A DNA stretch of 7,480 nucleotides from the NCBI GenBank assembly GCA_044359565.1, contig JBIKLX010000158.1, positions 1 to 7,480 of the forward strand. Direction: 5' to 3'. Each line of letters starts with the position of its first letter. The stretch's first letter is position 1. The stretch comes from VFMC01 sp044359565 (lineage in GTDB: Bacteria > Actinomycetota > Acidimicrobiia > Acidimicrobiales > Ilumatobacteraceae). The notes beneath the pieces are model-generated. The model saw only the letters and a list, made by a program, of their open reading frames with translations, was not told where the DNA came from and did no database searches. The translations under genes and the position numbers were made by a program. This document shows positions 1-7,480 of this stretch, one piece after another.

Positions 1-1
1 C

Positions 2-394
2 AACTTCCCGGCCTGGTGGTTGAACGGGCTTGCGAACGACAGTGGCAGCTGGCCCGCTGGAGGTGAGATCGACATCGTCGAAGGTCTGTCCGATCACACC
101 AACTGCTGGCACTACCACTGGGGTTCCACCTCGAACGCCCAGTCGGCCGGTGGTTGCCCGTCCACGGCCCTGGTTCCCTCGCTGAGGAACCCGGCAGGCT
201 GGCACACCTACGGCGTGGGCTGGGAAGCGGGCGTGATCCGCTTCTACTACGACGGCGTGCTCGTGGCCACTCACACCACCGGTGTGGTGAGCGGTCCGAT
301 GTACCTGGCGCTCGACAACGCCGTGCCGGCGCAGTGGACCCCCACGGTGCCGGCCGACATGCTCGTCGACTACGTGCGGGTGTGGCAGCGCTGA
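2..394 (+). CDS. Glycoside hydrolase family 16 (laminarinase-like beta-glucanase), 5'-truncated
   Basis: Only the C-terminal 130 residues are in the window; the frame is already open at base 2 and the true start lies upstream. The GH16 active-site strand reads GGEIDIVEG. The nucleophile Glu is encoded at 65-67, the helper Asp at 71-73 and the acid/base Glu at 80-82. The spacing ExDxxE, rather than ExDxE, is the beta-bulge form typical of laminarinase- and agarase-like members rather than lichenases. The upstream NFPAWWLNG and the final strand DYVRVWQR are also typical of the fold. Two Cys after the active site (NCW, GGCP) could form a disulfide, as expected for a secreted enzyme. The protein stops directly after the last beta-strand, so there is no C-terminal carbohydrate-binding domain. 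Expected role: hydrolysis of an extracellular beta-glucan, probably 1,3-linked. The family call is firm; the substrate is inference. Confidence 0.9.
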   Translation, partial: NFPAWWLNGLANDSGSWPAGGEIDIVEGLSDHTNCWHYHWGSTSNAQSAGGCPSTALVPSLRNPAGWHTYGVGWEAGVIRFYYDGVLVATHTTGVVSGPMYLALDNAVPAQWTPTVPADMLVDYVRVWQR

Positions 395-423
395 TCTGAG
401 TCCGCGGGAACCGGTGCGCTGAT

Positions 424-468
424 CTCGTGTCGGGTTCGGGCCCTTCGGGGTACCGAGCCCGACACGAG
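424..468 (+). terminator. Strong hairpin after the GH16 gene, probable intrinsic terminator without U-tract
   Basis: Bases 424-439 pair with 453-468 over 16 positions, all Watson-Crick except one G-U (435 with 457). Inside this, 441-443 pairs with 448-450 around a TTCG tetraloop (444-447). The combined stem has about 20 pairs with a small irregularity at 451-452. It starts 29 bases after the GH16 stop. No T-run follows the stem, which is common for terminators in GC-rich actinobacteria. It separates the GH16 gene from the downstream phosphatase unit. A regulatory or RNA-stabilising role is possible instead. Confidence 0.72.
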
Positions 469-540
469 TCGCGTCGCGTGTAGGCCTTCGCCGCCGCAAC
501 TCGGGTCGACCGGCACGATCGCGCCGAGTGGGGCACTGCA

Positions 541-546
541 TACGGT
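541..546 (+). promoter_or_regulatory. Possible -10 element (TACGGT) for a leaderless phosphatase transcript
   Basis: TACGGT fits the actinobacterial TAnnnT -10 pattern. It ends six bases before the GTG at 553, so transcription would begin at or very near the start codon. No Shine-Dalgarno-like purine run precedes that GTG, which agrees with leaderless initiation. No convincing -35 hexamer is visible at 16-19 bases upstream. A six-base match is weak evidence by itself. Confidence 0.33.
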
Positions 547-552
547 CCGGCC

Positions 553-1832
553 GTGCACCCGTGCCGTCGTACTCGATCGACCCGAGCGTGCCCGTCGCAA
601 CGGCGGGTGCTGTTGGCGGCAGGCCTCGGAGCGCTCGGCCTGCTCGGCATCGTCGGTGGCGGACAGGGTCCGCACACAGCCGACGCAGCAGCGAGCGGGA
701 CGCCACTCACCATCGCCGTGATCGGCGACTACGGGGGCGACAACGGCGGCGAGTACCGCCTGGCCGACCTCGTCGCCCGATGGAAGCCCGACGCGGTGGC
801 CACCGTCGGCGACAACCTGTACCCCACTCCGCCGACGGTGACGGGCACCGACAAGTACGACCTCGTGGTGGGGAAGTTCTTCTGCCAGTTCCTTGCCGGC
901 GTTCCGGCCGGGCCGTACTGCAACGGCAGGCAGAGTGCGGTGAACCGCTTCTTTCCCGCCACCGGAAACCACGACTACAGCGACGGGCCGATCGCCAACT
1001 ACCTGGCCTACTTCAGCCTGCCGGGTCGCGGTGTGACGAGTGAGTTCCCGACGGGATCCGACCAGTACTACGACGTGGTCCTCGGCCCGGTGCACCTGTT
1101 CTTCATCGACTCGCAGCTCACCGAGGGTGCCTTTCCCGCCGCTCCCACCTTCGCCGAGCAGAAGGCCTGGTTGCAGCGCTCGATGGCGGCCGCCACCGAG
1201 CCGTGGAAGTTGGTCCTGTTCCATCACCCCGCGTACTCGAGTGGGTCGACGTACGGGTCGACGCCTGAAATGCAGTGGCCCTTCGGCGAGTGGGGTGCCG
1301 ACATGGTGCTGAGCGGCCACCACCATTCGTACGAACGCATCGTGCGCAGCGACACCACGTATTTCGTGGTGGGCCTGGGTGGGGCCAGTCGGTTCCCGTT
1401 CGACCCGCCGATCCCGGGCAGCGAGGTGCGGTTCAACGACGACGAGGGGGCGCTGCGCCTCACGGCCACCGACACGTCGCTGGTGGCCGAGTTCATCACC
1501 ACCTCGAACGTGCTGATCGATCGCTACACGCTCACCAAGCAGGTCACGCCCCCGACGACGAGCACGACGTCGAGCACGACGACGACGGTGCCGCGGACGA
1601 CCACGACGTCGAGCACGACGACGACGGTGCCGCGGACGACCACGACGTCGAGCACGACGACGACGGTGCCGCGGACGACCACGACGCCCGCACCGCCCCC
1701 GCCCGCACCGCTACCCGCACCAGGGGGCGAGACCCTGACTCCTCAGGACGGGGGCATCGTGACTGCGGCACAGGGCACGACCCCGGCACGTCGGCTCATG
1801 CTCGACCGGGCGCGGCGTGCGAGAGTTTGGAG

Positions 1833-1836
<4 letters not shown>
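553..1836 (+). CDS. Exported purple-acid-phosphatase-type metallophosphoesterase with Thr-rich C-terminal linker
   Basis: A 427-residue protein with all five metal-ligand blocks of the purple acid phosphatase family. They are GDYG (58-61), GDNLY (86-90), GNHD (138-141), VLFH (221-224) and GHHHSYER (255-262). Predicted ligands are D59, D87, Y90, N139, H224, H256 and H258 around a dinuclear metal centre. The expected reaction is hydrolysis of phosphomonoesters outside the cytoplasm. The N-terminus has an RR pair (17-18), a hydrophobic stretch (about 19-36) and an Ala-rich likely cleavage site (about 43-47), suggesting Tat export. The catalytic domain lacks an N-terminal fibronectin-like domain. 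A Thr/Ser/Pro-rich linker (about 333-385) follows, then a tail ending in a cluster of Arg. GTG 553 is the first start in its open frame, which is closed by TAG at 481, and it keeps the RR motif. The next Val codon, at 607, would lose it. The stop overlaps the next gene by four bases. Family assignment is strong; substrate and exact export route are inferred. Confidence 0.9.
1564..1680 (+). repeat. Three perfect 39-bp tandem repeats coding for a Thr-rich linker
   Basis: Three identical 39-base units lie head to tail at 1564-1602, 1603-1641 and 1642-1680, with six further matching bases to 1686. In the phosphatase frame each unit encodes 13 residues, TTSSTTTTVPRTT. The unit is a multiple of three, so gain or loss of copies keeps the frame and changes only linker length. 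Identity at every base, including synonymous positions, suggests recent duplication or ongoing homogenisation. Thr/Pro-rich segments like this are typical of extended, possibly glycosylated linkers in exported actinobacterial proteins. Confidence 0.95.
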
Positions 1837-3644
<1,808 letters not shown>

Positions 3645-3658
3645 GGTTTCGGGCCTGA

Positions 3659-3673
3659 GCCGGATTGCCCGGC
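3659..3673. terminator. Small hairpin in the convergent gap, possible weak bidirectional terminator
   Basis: GCCGG (3659-3663) and CCGGC (3669-3673) can pair around a five-base loop in the 33-base gap between the monooxygenase stop and the stop of the opposing hotdog gene. An alternative CGGGC/GCCCG pairing (3650-3654 with 3667-3671) competes with it. Neither has a T-tract. Position is the main argument; the stem is only five pairs and could occur by chance in such GC-rich sequence. Confidence 0.25.
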
Positions 3674-3677
3674 GCCG

Positions 3678-4406
3678 TCAGTCGGGCAGGGCGACGATCG
3701 CTTCGTGTTCGAGGGTGGCCACCACGGTGCCGTCCACCTCGATGCGCACATCGAGCACGGCTCGTTCGCCATGGGCCTCGAAGCGGCGCACCACCACGGC
3801 GTGCACGTCGGCGGTGGCGTCGGCCGGGGCGATGGCGTGGTGGCGCACGATGCTGCGGGTGTGGATCCAACTGCCGCGGGCCACATCGGCGTGCACCACC
3901 TGGTTGGCGAGGGCCGGCCACACGGCAGGGTGCACGCAACCGGCATCGACGAACAGCGCCAGGTCGTCGCCGGCGCGCATCCCGTAGTCACTGCCCCATT
4001 CGCCGGCCAGACGGATCCGGCGTGAGGGCAGTGCCTCACCCGGTCGCATCGGCGGGGGAGGGCCGCTGTCGCGCACGGCCCGGAAGACGGCACGCGGCTG
4101 CTCGGCCTCGGCCGTGACGGCGTGGACCGCGACGGCATCGCCGTCGAGGACCGGTGTGCACTGCAGGAGGTCGTGGTCGAACACCGGACGGCGGAAGCGC
4201 ACCTCGCCGCCGCCACGGCCCAGCCAGTCGAGGCCCCATGCCACCACCAGTGGGTGGGTGAGGTAGGCGTAGGTGGTCACCCCGGCCACCAGTGCACGAG
4301 GAAAGCCCGCGGCCTGCGCCCCGGCATCGGTGTGGATGGGGTTGCGGGCGTGCTCGGGCAGGTTCTGGGCCCGGATGCTCCACAGTGCCGGGGTCTGATC
4401 GGTCAT
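3678..4406 (-). CDS. Double-hotdog, MaoC-like protein with altered hydratase motif
   Basis: A 242-residue protein that looks like two hotdog domains, about 5-112 and 125-242. The first carries NPIHTD (22-27), followed by an Ala/Gly-rich stretch (GFPRALVAG), as in MaoC-type (R)-enoyl-CoA hydratases. The family motif is DxNPxH; here the Asp position is Ala20, so the catalytic dyad is incomplete although His25 remains. The second half has WIHTRSIVRHH (180-190) and ends in a typical strand, ATLEHEAIVALP. It may bind acyl-CoA or another thioester, act as a hydratase with other residues, or be non-catalytic; the sequence does not decide. The ATG at 4406 overlaps the preceding gene's TGA (ATGA), and a GGAG lies nine bases upstream (complement of 4416-4419). 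It is the last gene of the MoxR operon as seen here. Fold assignment is fairly sure, function is not. Confidence 0.8.
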   Translation of the reverse strand: MTDQTPALWSIRAQNLPEHARNPIHTDAGAQAAGFPRALVAGVTTYAYLTHPLVVAWGLDWLGRGGGEVRFRRPVFDHDLLQCTPVLDGDAVAVHAVTAEAEQPRAVFRAVRDSGPPPPMRPGEALPSRRIRLAGEWGSDYGMRAGDDLALFVDAGCVHPAVWPALANQVVHADVARGSWIHTRSIVRHHAIAPADATADVHAVVVRRFEAHGERAVLDVRIEVDGTVVATLEHEAIVALPD

Positions 4407-4945
4407 CGGGTGAGGCTCCGTCGTCTCAGCCACACGGCCCCGCCGGCCAGCGCGAGCAGTGCGGTCGACAGCAGCGCGGCACTGCCGTCGATGCGGGTAC
4501 TCGCCAGCAGGCGAGCGACACACCACGCCGCCGCCGTCGCAGCGGCCACGACACCGGTGCGCCGGGCCCAGCGGTGCAGCATCGACCGGCTCCAGCGTGC
4601 GGCGGGTGGCGCGACGGTGGCGGCGGCCAGGGCGGTGTGGAACACCAGCACGGCCAGTGCCGCCACCAGGGTTGCCACGCTGGTGGGGTGGTCGACGGTG
4701 GCCGCCCAGTACCAGGCGAGCAGCAGCAGGGTGAGCAGGCCGAGGTGACCGTCGGGCATCAGCGCGCAGGCGCCGGCCAGCAGCACGACGACGATCGCAA
4801 GGGGTGGGTTCACGCCGCCGGTCTCGGCGCCGATGGTGGCCAGGACGGCAATGGGGGCCAGGACGATCGCGTAGCGGATCATCCGCTGGGCGGTGCTCAA
4901 GGTGCGGAGTGCCGCCACCGGCCCGAGGTCGGGTCCGTCGCTCAT
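4403..4945 (-). CDS. Small polytopic membrane protein of the MoxR-DUF58 operon, function unknown
   Basis: A 180-residue protein made mostly of hydrophobic helices. Likely membrane segments lie at about 23-40, 47-63, 68-84, 88-110, 130-148 and 155-173, giving five or six spans. Basic residues cluster between helices (117-129) and at the C-terminus (RRRSLTR). I recognise no named domain or catalytic motif. Its ATG overlaps the DUF58 stop and its TGA overlaps the hotdog start, both as ATGA. A GGTGG seven bases before the ATG could act as a ribosome site. Because it directly follows DUF58, it is probably a membrane partner or anchor of that module; this is inferred from position only. Confidence 0.82.
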   Translation of the reverse strand: MSDGPDLGPVAALRTLSTAQRMIRYAIVLAPIAVLATIGAETGGVNPPLAIVVVLLAGACALMPDGHLGLLTLLLLAWYWAATVDHPTSVATLVAALAVLVFHTALAAATVAPPAARWSRSMLHRWARRTGVVAAATAAAWCVARLLASTRIDGSAALLSTALLALAGGAVWLRRRSLTR

Positions 4946-6258
4946 CGGCGCACCACCCGTGGGCCTCGCGCCCGGCGATGGACGCCACGCAGCACCTCGT
5001 CGAGGCTGCCCGGTCCGCGCCAGGGCACGACGGGTACGCCCGCCTGTTGGACACGGCGGATCTCGCGGTCGCGCTCGAGCAGCCGGATGCGCCACGCCAG
5101 CGCCCGGAAGAGGTCGTCGGGGTCGTCGTCGACCACACCTGTCGGCAGGGTGTCGATGACGACAACGGTGAAGCCGCGGCCCGACCAGTCGATGGCTCGT
5201 TCGAGCACCGACGTGGCCACCAGCGGCGACAGCATCACCACCAGCGCACCGGGGTCGATGCCGAGCCGGAGTCGGCCAGCCGCGGTGTCGTGGGCGCTGC
5301 CGTCTTGCGCGCCGGGCTCGATGGCGGTGAGGCGATCGAGGATGCGACGCAGATGGCCCACACCGCTGGCAGGCGGCACGTGGAGGCGCTGGCGGGTGCC
5401 CAGCACCTGCAGCGACACCCGTTCGCCGCGGCGAAGGTGATGCTCGGCGATCGCCCCGGCGGCGCGGACGGCGGTGTCGAGGCTCGAGGCGCGTCCATCG
5501 ATGCCGTCGCTGTCGCCGATATCGCCGAACGCGTCGATCACGAGCGCGACGTGCCGGTCCTCCTCGGCCCAGGTGGCGGTGACGTGCAGGGTGCCGGTGC
5601 GCATCGACCGCGGCCAGTGGATTCGGCGCAGTCGGTCGCCGGGCTGGAAGGGCCGGATGCCGGCGAACTCGGTGCCGCTGCCAGCGCGCGACGCGCGGTT
5701 CAGGCCCACCAGTCCGTGTGCCGTGGCGGGTGGTGGCACGGCGTCGAAGGCAGCGGGAACGGGGAGGGTGACGAGCGGTCGGGGGAGGTCGTCGGTACTC
5801 ACCCAGCGGAAGCCTGCCCACGAACTCGATGCGATCACCCAGGCCGGGCTCACCCCGCGCCGTCCCCACCTCGTCGAGCGCACCAGCACCTCGAGGTTCG
5901 TCACGCCGCCCACCTCGTGGTCGGTCCCTTCGACGACCGAGCCCTGCGGTGGGTCGAGTTCGGCGAAGCGGGGCATGGGCAGCACCGCCGCCACCTCGTC
6001 GATACCCGGATCGGGCGCGCCGACCGCGATGCGCCACGTCGTGGTCTCGCCCTCGCGGAGCGCGGGGTGGTCGATGCGCTGGGCGACGGTGGGCGTCGCC
6101 ACCGGTCGGGTGGCCGTGGACCACACGGCGATCACCACCAGCGGTACGGCGATGACGACGAGGTCGACCCGCCGCAGCAGCATGCCGACCACCATCAGCA
6201 CGAGGCCGAACAGCGCGGCCCGCACCAGTGCGGCCGTGGGCTGCCAACCGGCGTTCAC
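4942..6258 (-). CDS. DUF58 family membrane-anchored protein, partner of MoxR ATPase
   Basis: A 438-residue protein with two N-terminal membrane helices (about 10-28 and 31-48), then a beta-rich region. The DUF58 signature is at about 197-226: EFAGIRPFQPGD, then RRIHW and MRTGTLHV. A von Willebrand A-like segment begins at 237 (HVALVIDAFGD), with a later strand ALVVMLSPLV. The usual metal-site DxSxS reads DAFGD, so metal binding through a standard MIDAS is doubtful. DUF58 proteins are regularly encoded beside MoxR ATPases and are thought to be their membrane-bound partners in assembling or activating other proteins. GTG 6258 is chosen because it forms a GTGA overlap with the MoxR stop and leaves the first helix intact. 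A longer open frame (to 6348) runs back into the MoxR gene and has an unlikely Arg-rich start. Only a weak GAGG lies 13 bases before the GTG, so initiation probably relies on coupling. Confidence 0.9.
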   Translation of the reverse strand: MNAGWQPTAALVRAALFGLVLMVVGMLLRRVDLVVIAVPLVVIAVWSTATRPVATPTVAQRIDHPALREGETTTWRIAVGAPDPGIDEVAAVLPMPRFAELDPPQGSVVEGTDHEVGGVTNLEVLVRSTRWGRRGVSPAWVIASSSWAGFRWVSTDDLPRPLVTLPVPAAFDAVPPPATAHGLVGLNRASRAGSGTEFAGIRPFQPGDRLRRIHWPRSMRTGTLHVTATWAEEDRHVALVIDAFGDIGDSDGIDGRASSLDTAVRAAGAIAEHHLRRGERVSLQVLGTRQRLHVPPASGVGHLRRILDRLTAIEPGAQDGSAHDTAAGRLRLGIDPGALVVMLSPLVATSVLERAIDWSGRGFTVVVIDTLPTGVVDDDPDDLFRALAWRIRLLERDREIRRVQQAGVPVVPWRGPGSLDEVLRGVHRRARGPRVVRR

Positions 6259-7271
6259 GCCGGTCGGTCCGCCTCGCGCGCTGCGGGGGTGGGCACGCTG
6301 GCCAGCACATCGGCGGCGACGGTGGTGCCCGACGCGTTGCTCATCCACAGTTCGGGCTTCACGCTCACCCGGTGCGCCAGCACACCGGGGGCGACGGCCT
6401 TCACGTCCTCGGGCACCACGAAGTCGCGCCCGGCGATCACCGCGTAGGCGCGGGCTGCCAGCAGCAGCGCCAACGAGCCGCGTGGCGACGACCCGATGAG
6501 CACCTGCGGGTGGCGGCGGGTGGCGCCCACCAGGGCCACGCAGTAGCGGCTGATGCTGTCGTCGACCTCCACCGACTCGACGGCTGCCTGCATCGCGAGC
6601 AGCGTGTCGGCGTCGACCACCTGGCGCAGCTCCTGGCTCTCCTGACGGCGCTCCATCCGGCGGCGCAGCACGTCGAGTTCCTCGTCGGCGGTGGGGTAGC
6701 CGAAGCTGATCCGCAGCAGGAAGCGGTCGAGTTGGGCTTCCGGCAGCGGGTAGGTGCCCTCGTACTCCACCGGGTTGGCGGTGGCGAGCACGTGGAACGG
6801 TGCCCCCAGCGAGAAGGTTTCGCCCTCCACCGTCACCTGCCGCTCCTGCATCGCCTCCAGCAGTGCCGACTGGGTCTTGGGTGGTGTGCGGTTGATCTCG
6901 TCGGCCAGCAGCAGGCCGGTGAACAGCGGTCCGCGCCGGAACGAGAACTCCGCGGTGCGCTGGTCGAACACGAACGAACCGGTGAGGTCGGCGGGCAGCA
7001 GATCGGGGGTGAACTGGGCGCGGGTGAACTCGAGTCCGAGCGTCTGGGCGAACGAACGAGCGGCCAACGTCTTGCCGAGACCCGGGAGGTCTTCCAGCAG
7101 CACATGACCGCCGGCCAGGATGCCGCTGAGCACCAGCGACAGGGCGGGTCGTTTGCCGACGACGGCCCGCTCCACCTCGTCGATGACGTCACCGGCCAGC
7201 CGTGAGACGGTTGCGAGGTCGAGCGGTGCGGGTGCGCCGGTGCTGGTGGGGTTGCTCATGTGGGCGCTCAT
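6255..7271 (-). CDS. MoxR-family AAA+ ATPase
   Basis: A 338-residue ATPase with the complete MoxR core. Walker A is DLPGLGKT (61-68) and Walker B is LLLADEINR (120-128), continuing into PPKTQSALLEAMQE. Sensor 1 is TAN (164-166), a candidate Arg finger is R183 in EAQLDRF, and sensor 2 is SPRG (262-265). Its length is usual for the family. MoxR proteins act as ATP-driven chaperones, often with a DUF58/VWA partner that here follows immediately. ATG 7271 is preferred because it overlaps the upstream stop as ATGA; an in-frame ATG at 7259 is the alternative, but has no better ribosome site. No residue needed for ATP binding or hydrolysis appears to be missing. The client protein is unknown. Confidence 0.95.
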   Translation of the reverse strand: MSAHMSNPTSTGAPAPLDLATVSRLAGDVIDEVERAVVGKRPALSLVLSGILAGGHVLLEDLPGLGKTLAARSFAQTLGLEFTRAQFTPDLLPADLTGSFVFDQRTAEFSFRRGPLFTGLLLADEINRTPPKTQSALLEAMQERQVTVEGETFSLGAPFHVLATANPVEYEGTYPLPEAQLDRFLLRISFGYPTADEELDVLRRRMERRQESQELRQVVDADTLLAMQAAVESVEVDDSISRYCVALVGATRRHPQVLIGSSPRGSLALLLAARAYAVIAGRDFVVPEDVKAVAPGVLAHRVSVKPELWMSNASGTTVAADVLASVPTPAAREADRPA

Positions 7272-7480
7272 GTGACGGTGTCGGCTCCGATGGACTCGAT
7301 GCGGGTGATGACGGTGGCGAGGCGGCGGGGGTCGGTGAGGCCGGCGTCGAGGGGTGCGGCGGCGATGAAGGCCACGAGATCGGGGCCGAGGAGCGCGGCC
7401 GCGCGGGCAGGGTCGGTGGTGCGCTTCACGCCGTGAGCCGCGGTCAGTCGCTCATCGAGCAGATCGACGAGATGGGCGTG
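7268..7480 (-). CDS. C-terminal 70 residues of an unrecognised protein upstream of MoxR (possibly DUF4350-type)
   Basis: On the minus strand one frame is open from the window edge to a TGA at 7268-7270, which overlaps the MoxR ATG as ATGA. The 70 residues begin HAHLVDLLDERL and end RLATVITRIESIGADTVT. They have an amphipathic, mainly helical look, with an Arg/Asp/Ala-rich middle (about 20-31). No catalytic motif is visible. In many actinobacteria the gene just before MoxR-DUF58 encodes a DUF4350 membrane protein with a similar soluble helical tail, so that is the first guess, made from context rather than recognition. The start lies outside the window. Confidence 0.65.
   Translation of the reverse strand, partial: HAHLVDLLDERLTAAHGVKRTTDPARAAALLGPDLVAFIAAAPLDAGLTDPRRLATVITRIESIGADTVT

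Noticed and set aside
370..1326. Minus-strand open frame of 318 codons opposite the phosphatase
   Set aside because: The phosphatase motifs fix the plus strand; the antisense product also crosses the terminator hairpin and shows no domain.
1564..1686. Tandem repeats as a CRISPR array or iteron origin
   Set aside because: The units abut without spacers and encode an in-frame Thr-rich linker within the phosphatase.
1711..1728. LPAPGG near the phosphatase C-terminus as a sortase signal
   Set aside because: It does not match LPxTG, and no hydrophobic helix follows before the basic tail.
1275..1832. Upstream extension of the monooxygenase frame, as if the protein were a fusion
   Set aside because: This stretch is the out-of-frame reading of the phosphatase and its repeats (Asp/His-rich), and GTG 1833 gives the normal BVMO N-terminus and length.
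4407..5165. Upstream continuation of the hotdog frame
   Set aside because: It overlaps the membrane protein and DUF58 genes in another frame, and the ATG at 4406 has a ribosome site and a full hotdog N-terminus.
4946..6310. Upstream continuation of the small membrane protein's frame into the DUF58 gene
   Set aside because: The extension is Arg/Pro-rich shadow sequence; the DUF58 frame explains this DNA, and the ATGA overlap at 4942-4945 marks the start.
4804..6447. Long plus-strand open frame of 547 codons opposite the DUF58 gene and membrane protein
   Set aside because: It lies antisense to genes with clear motifs and membrane helices; its product is low-complexity and rich in Arg, Gly and His.

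Overview
The window is GC-rich, with G/C strongly favoured at third codon positions, GTG starts and 4-base stop/start overlaps. This fits a high-GC actinobacterium. The Thr-rich linker in the phosphatase and the overall gene style would suit an environmental lineage such as Acidimicrobiia, but that placement is inference; no marker gene is present to fix it.

Left part, plus strand. The 3' end of a secreted-type GH16 beta-glucanase (to 394) is followed by a strong terminator-like hairpin (424-468). A second transcription unit follows. It opens with a GTG that probably starts a leaderless message (553) and encodes an exported purple-acid-phosphatase-type metallophosphoesterase with a 39-bp tandem repeat near its 3' end. 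Overlapping it by four bases (GTGA, 1833-1836) is a type I Baeyer-Villiger monooxygenase of about 600 residues, resembling the large-ring ketone (cyclopentadecanone/cyclododecanone) branch. This unit ends at 3644.

Right part, minus strand. A tightly packed operon reads leftward from the window edge: the C-terminus of an unrecognised protein (possibly the DUF4350-type partner), a MoxR AAA+ ATPase, a DUF58 protein, a small polytopic membrane protein, and a double-hotdog MaoC-like protein. Every junction is a 4-base stop/start overlap (ATGA or GTGA), so translational coupling along the whole run is likely. The operon meets the monooxygenase tail-to-tail across 33 bases.

How the genes may work together. 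MoxR plus DUF58 is a recurrent chaperone-like pair thought to act on metal-dependent or envelope-associated proteins. The small membrane protein is probably a further part of that module. Two couplings are unexpected: the exported phosphatase with a cytoplasmic flavin monooxygenase, and the MoxR module with a hotdog protein that has Ala where the hydratase catalytic Asp is expected. I did not find a clearly new defence, mobile or RNA system; the most unusual content is these two odd couplings.
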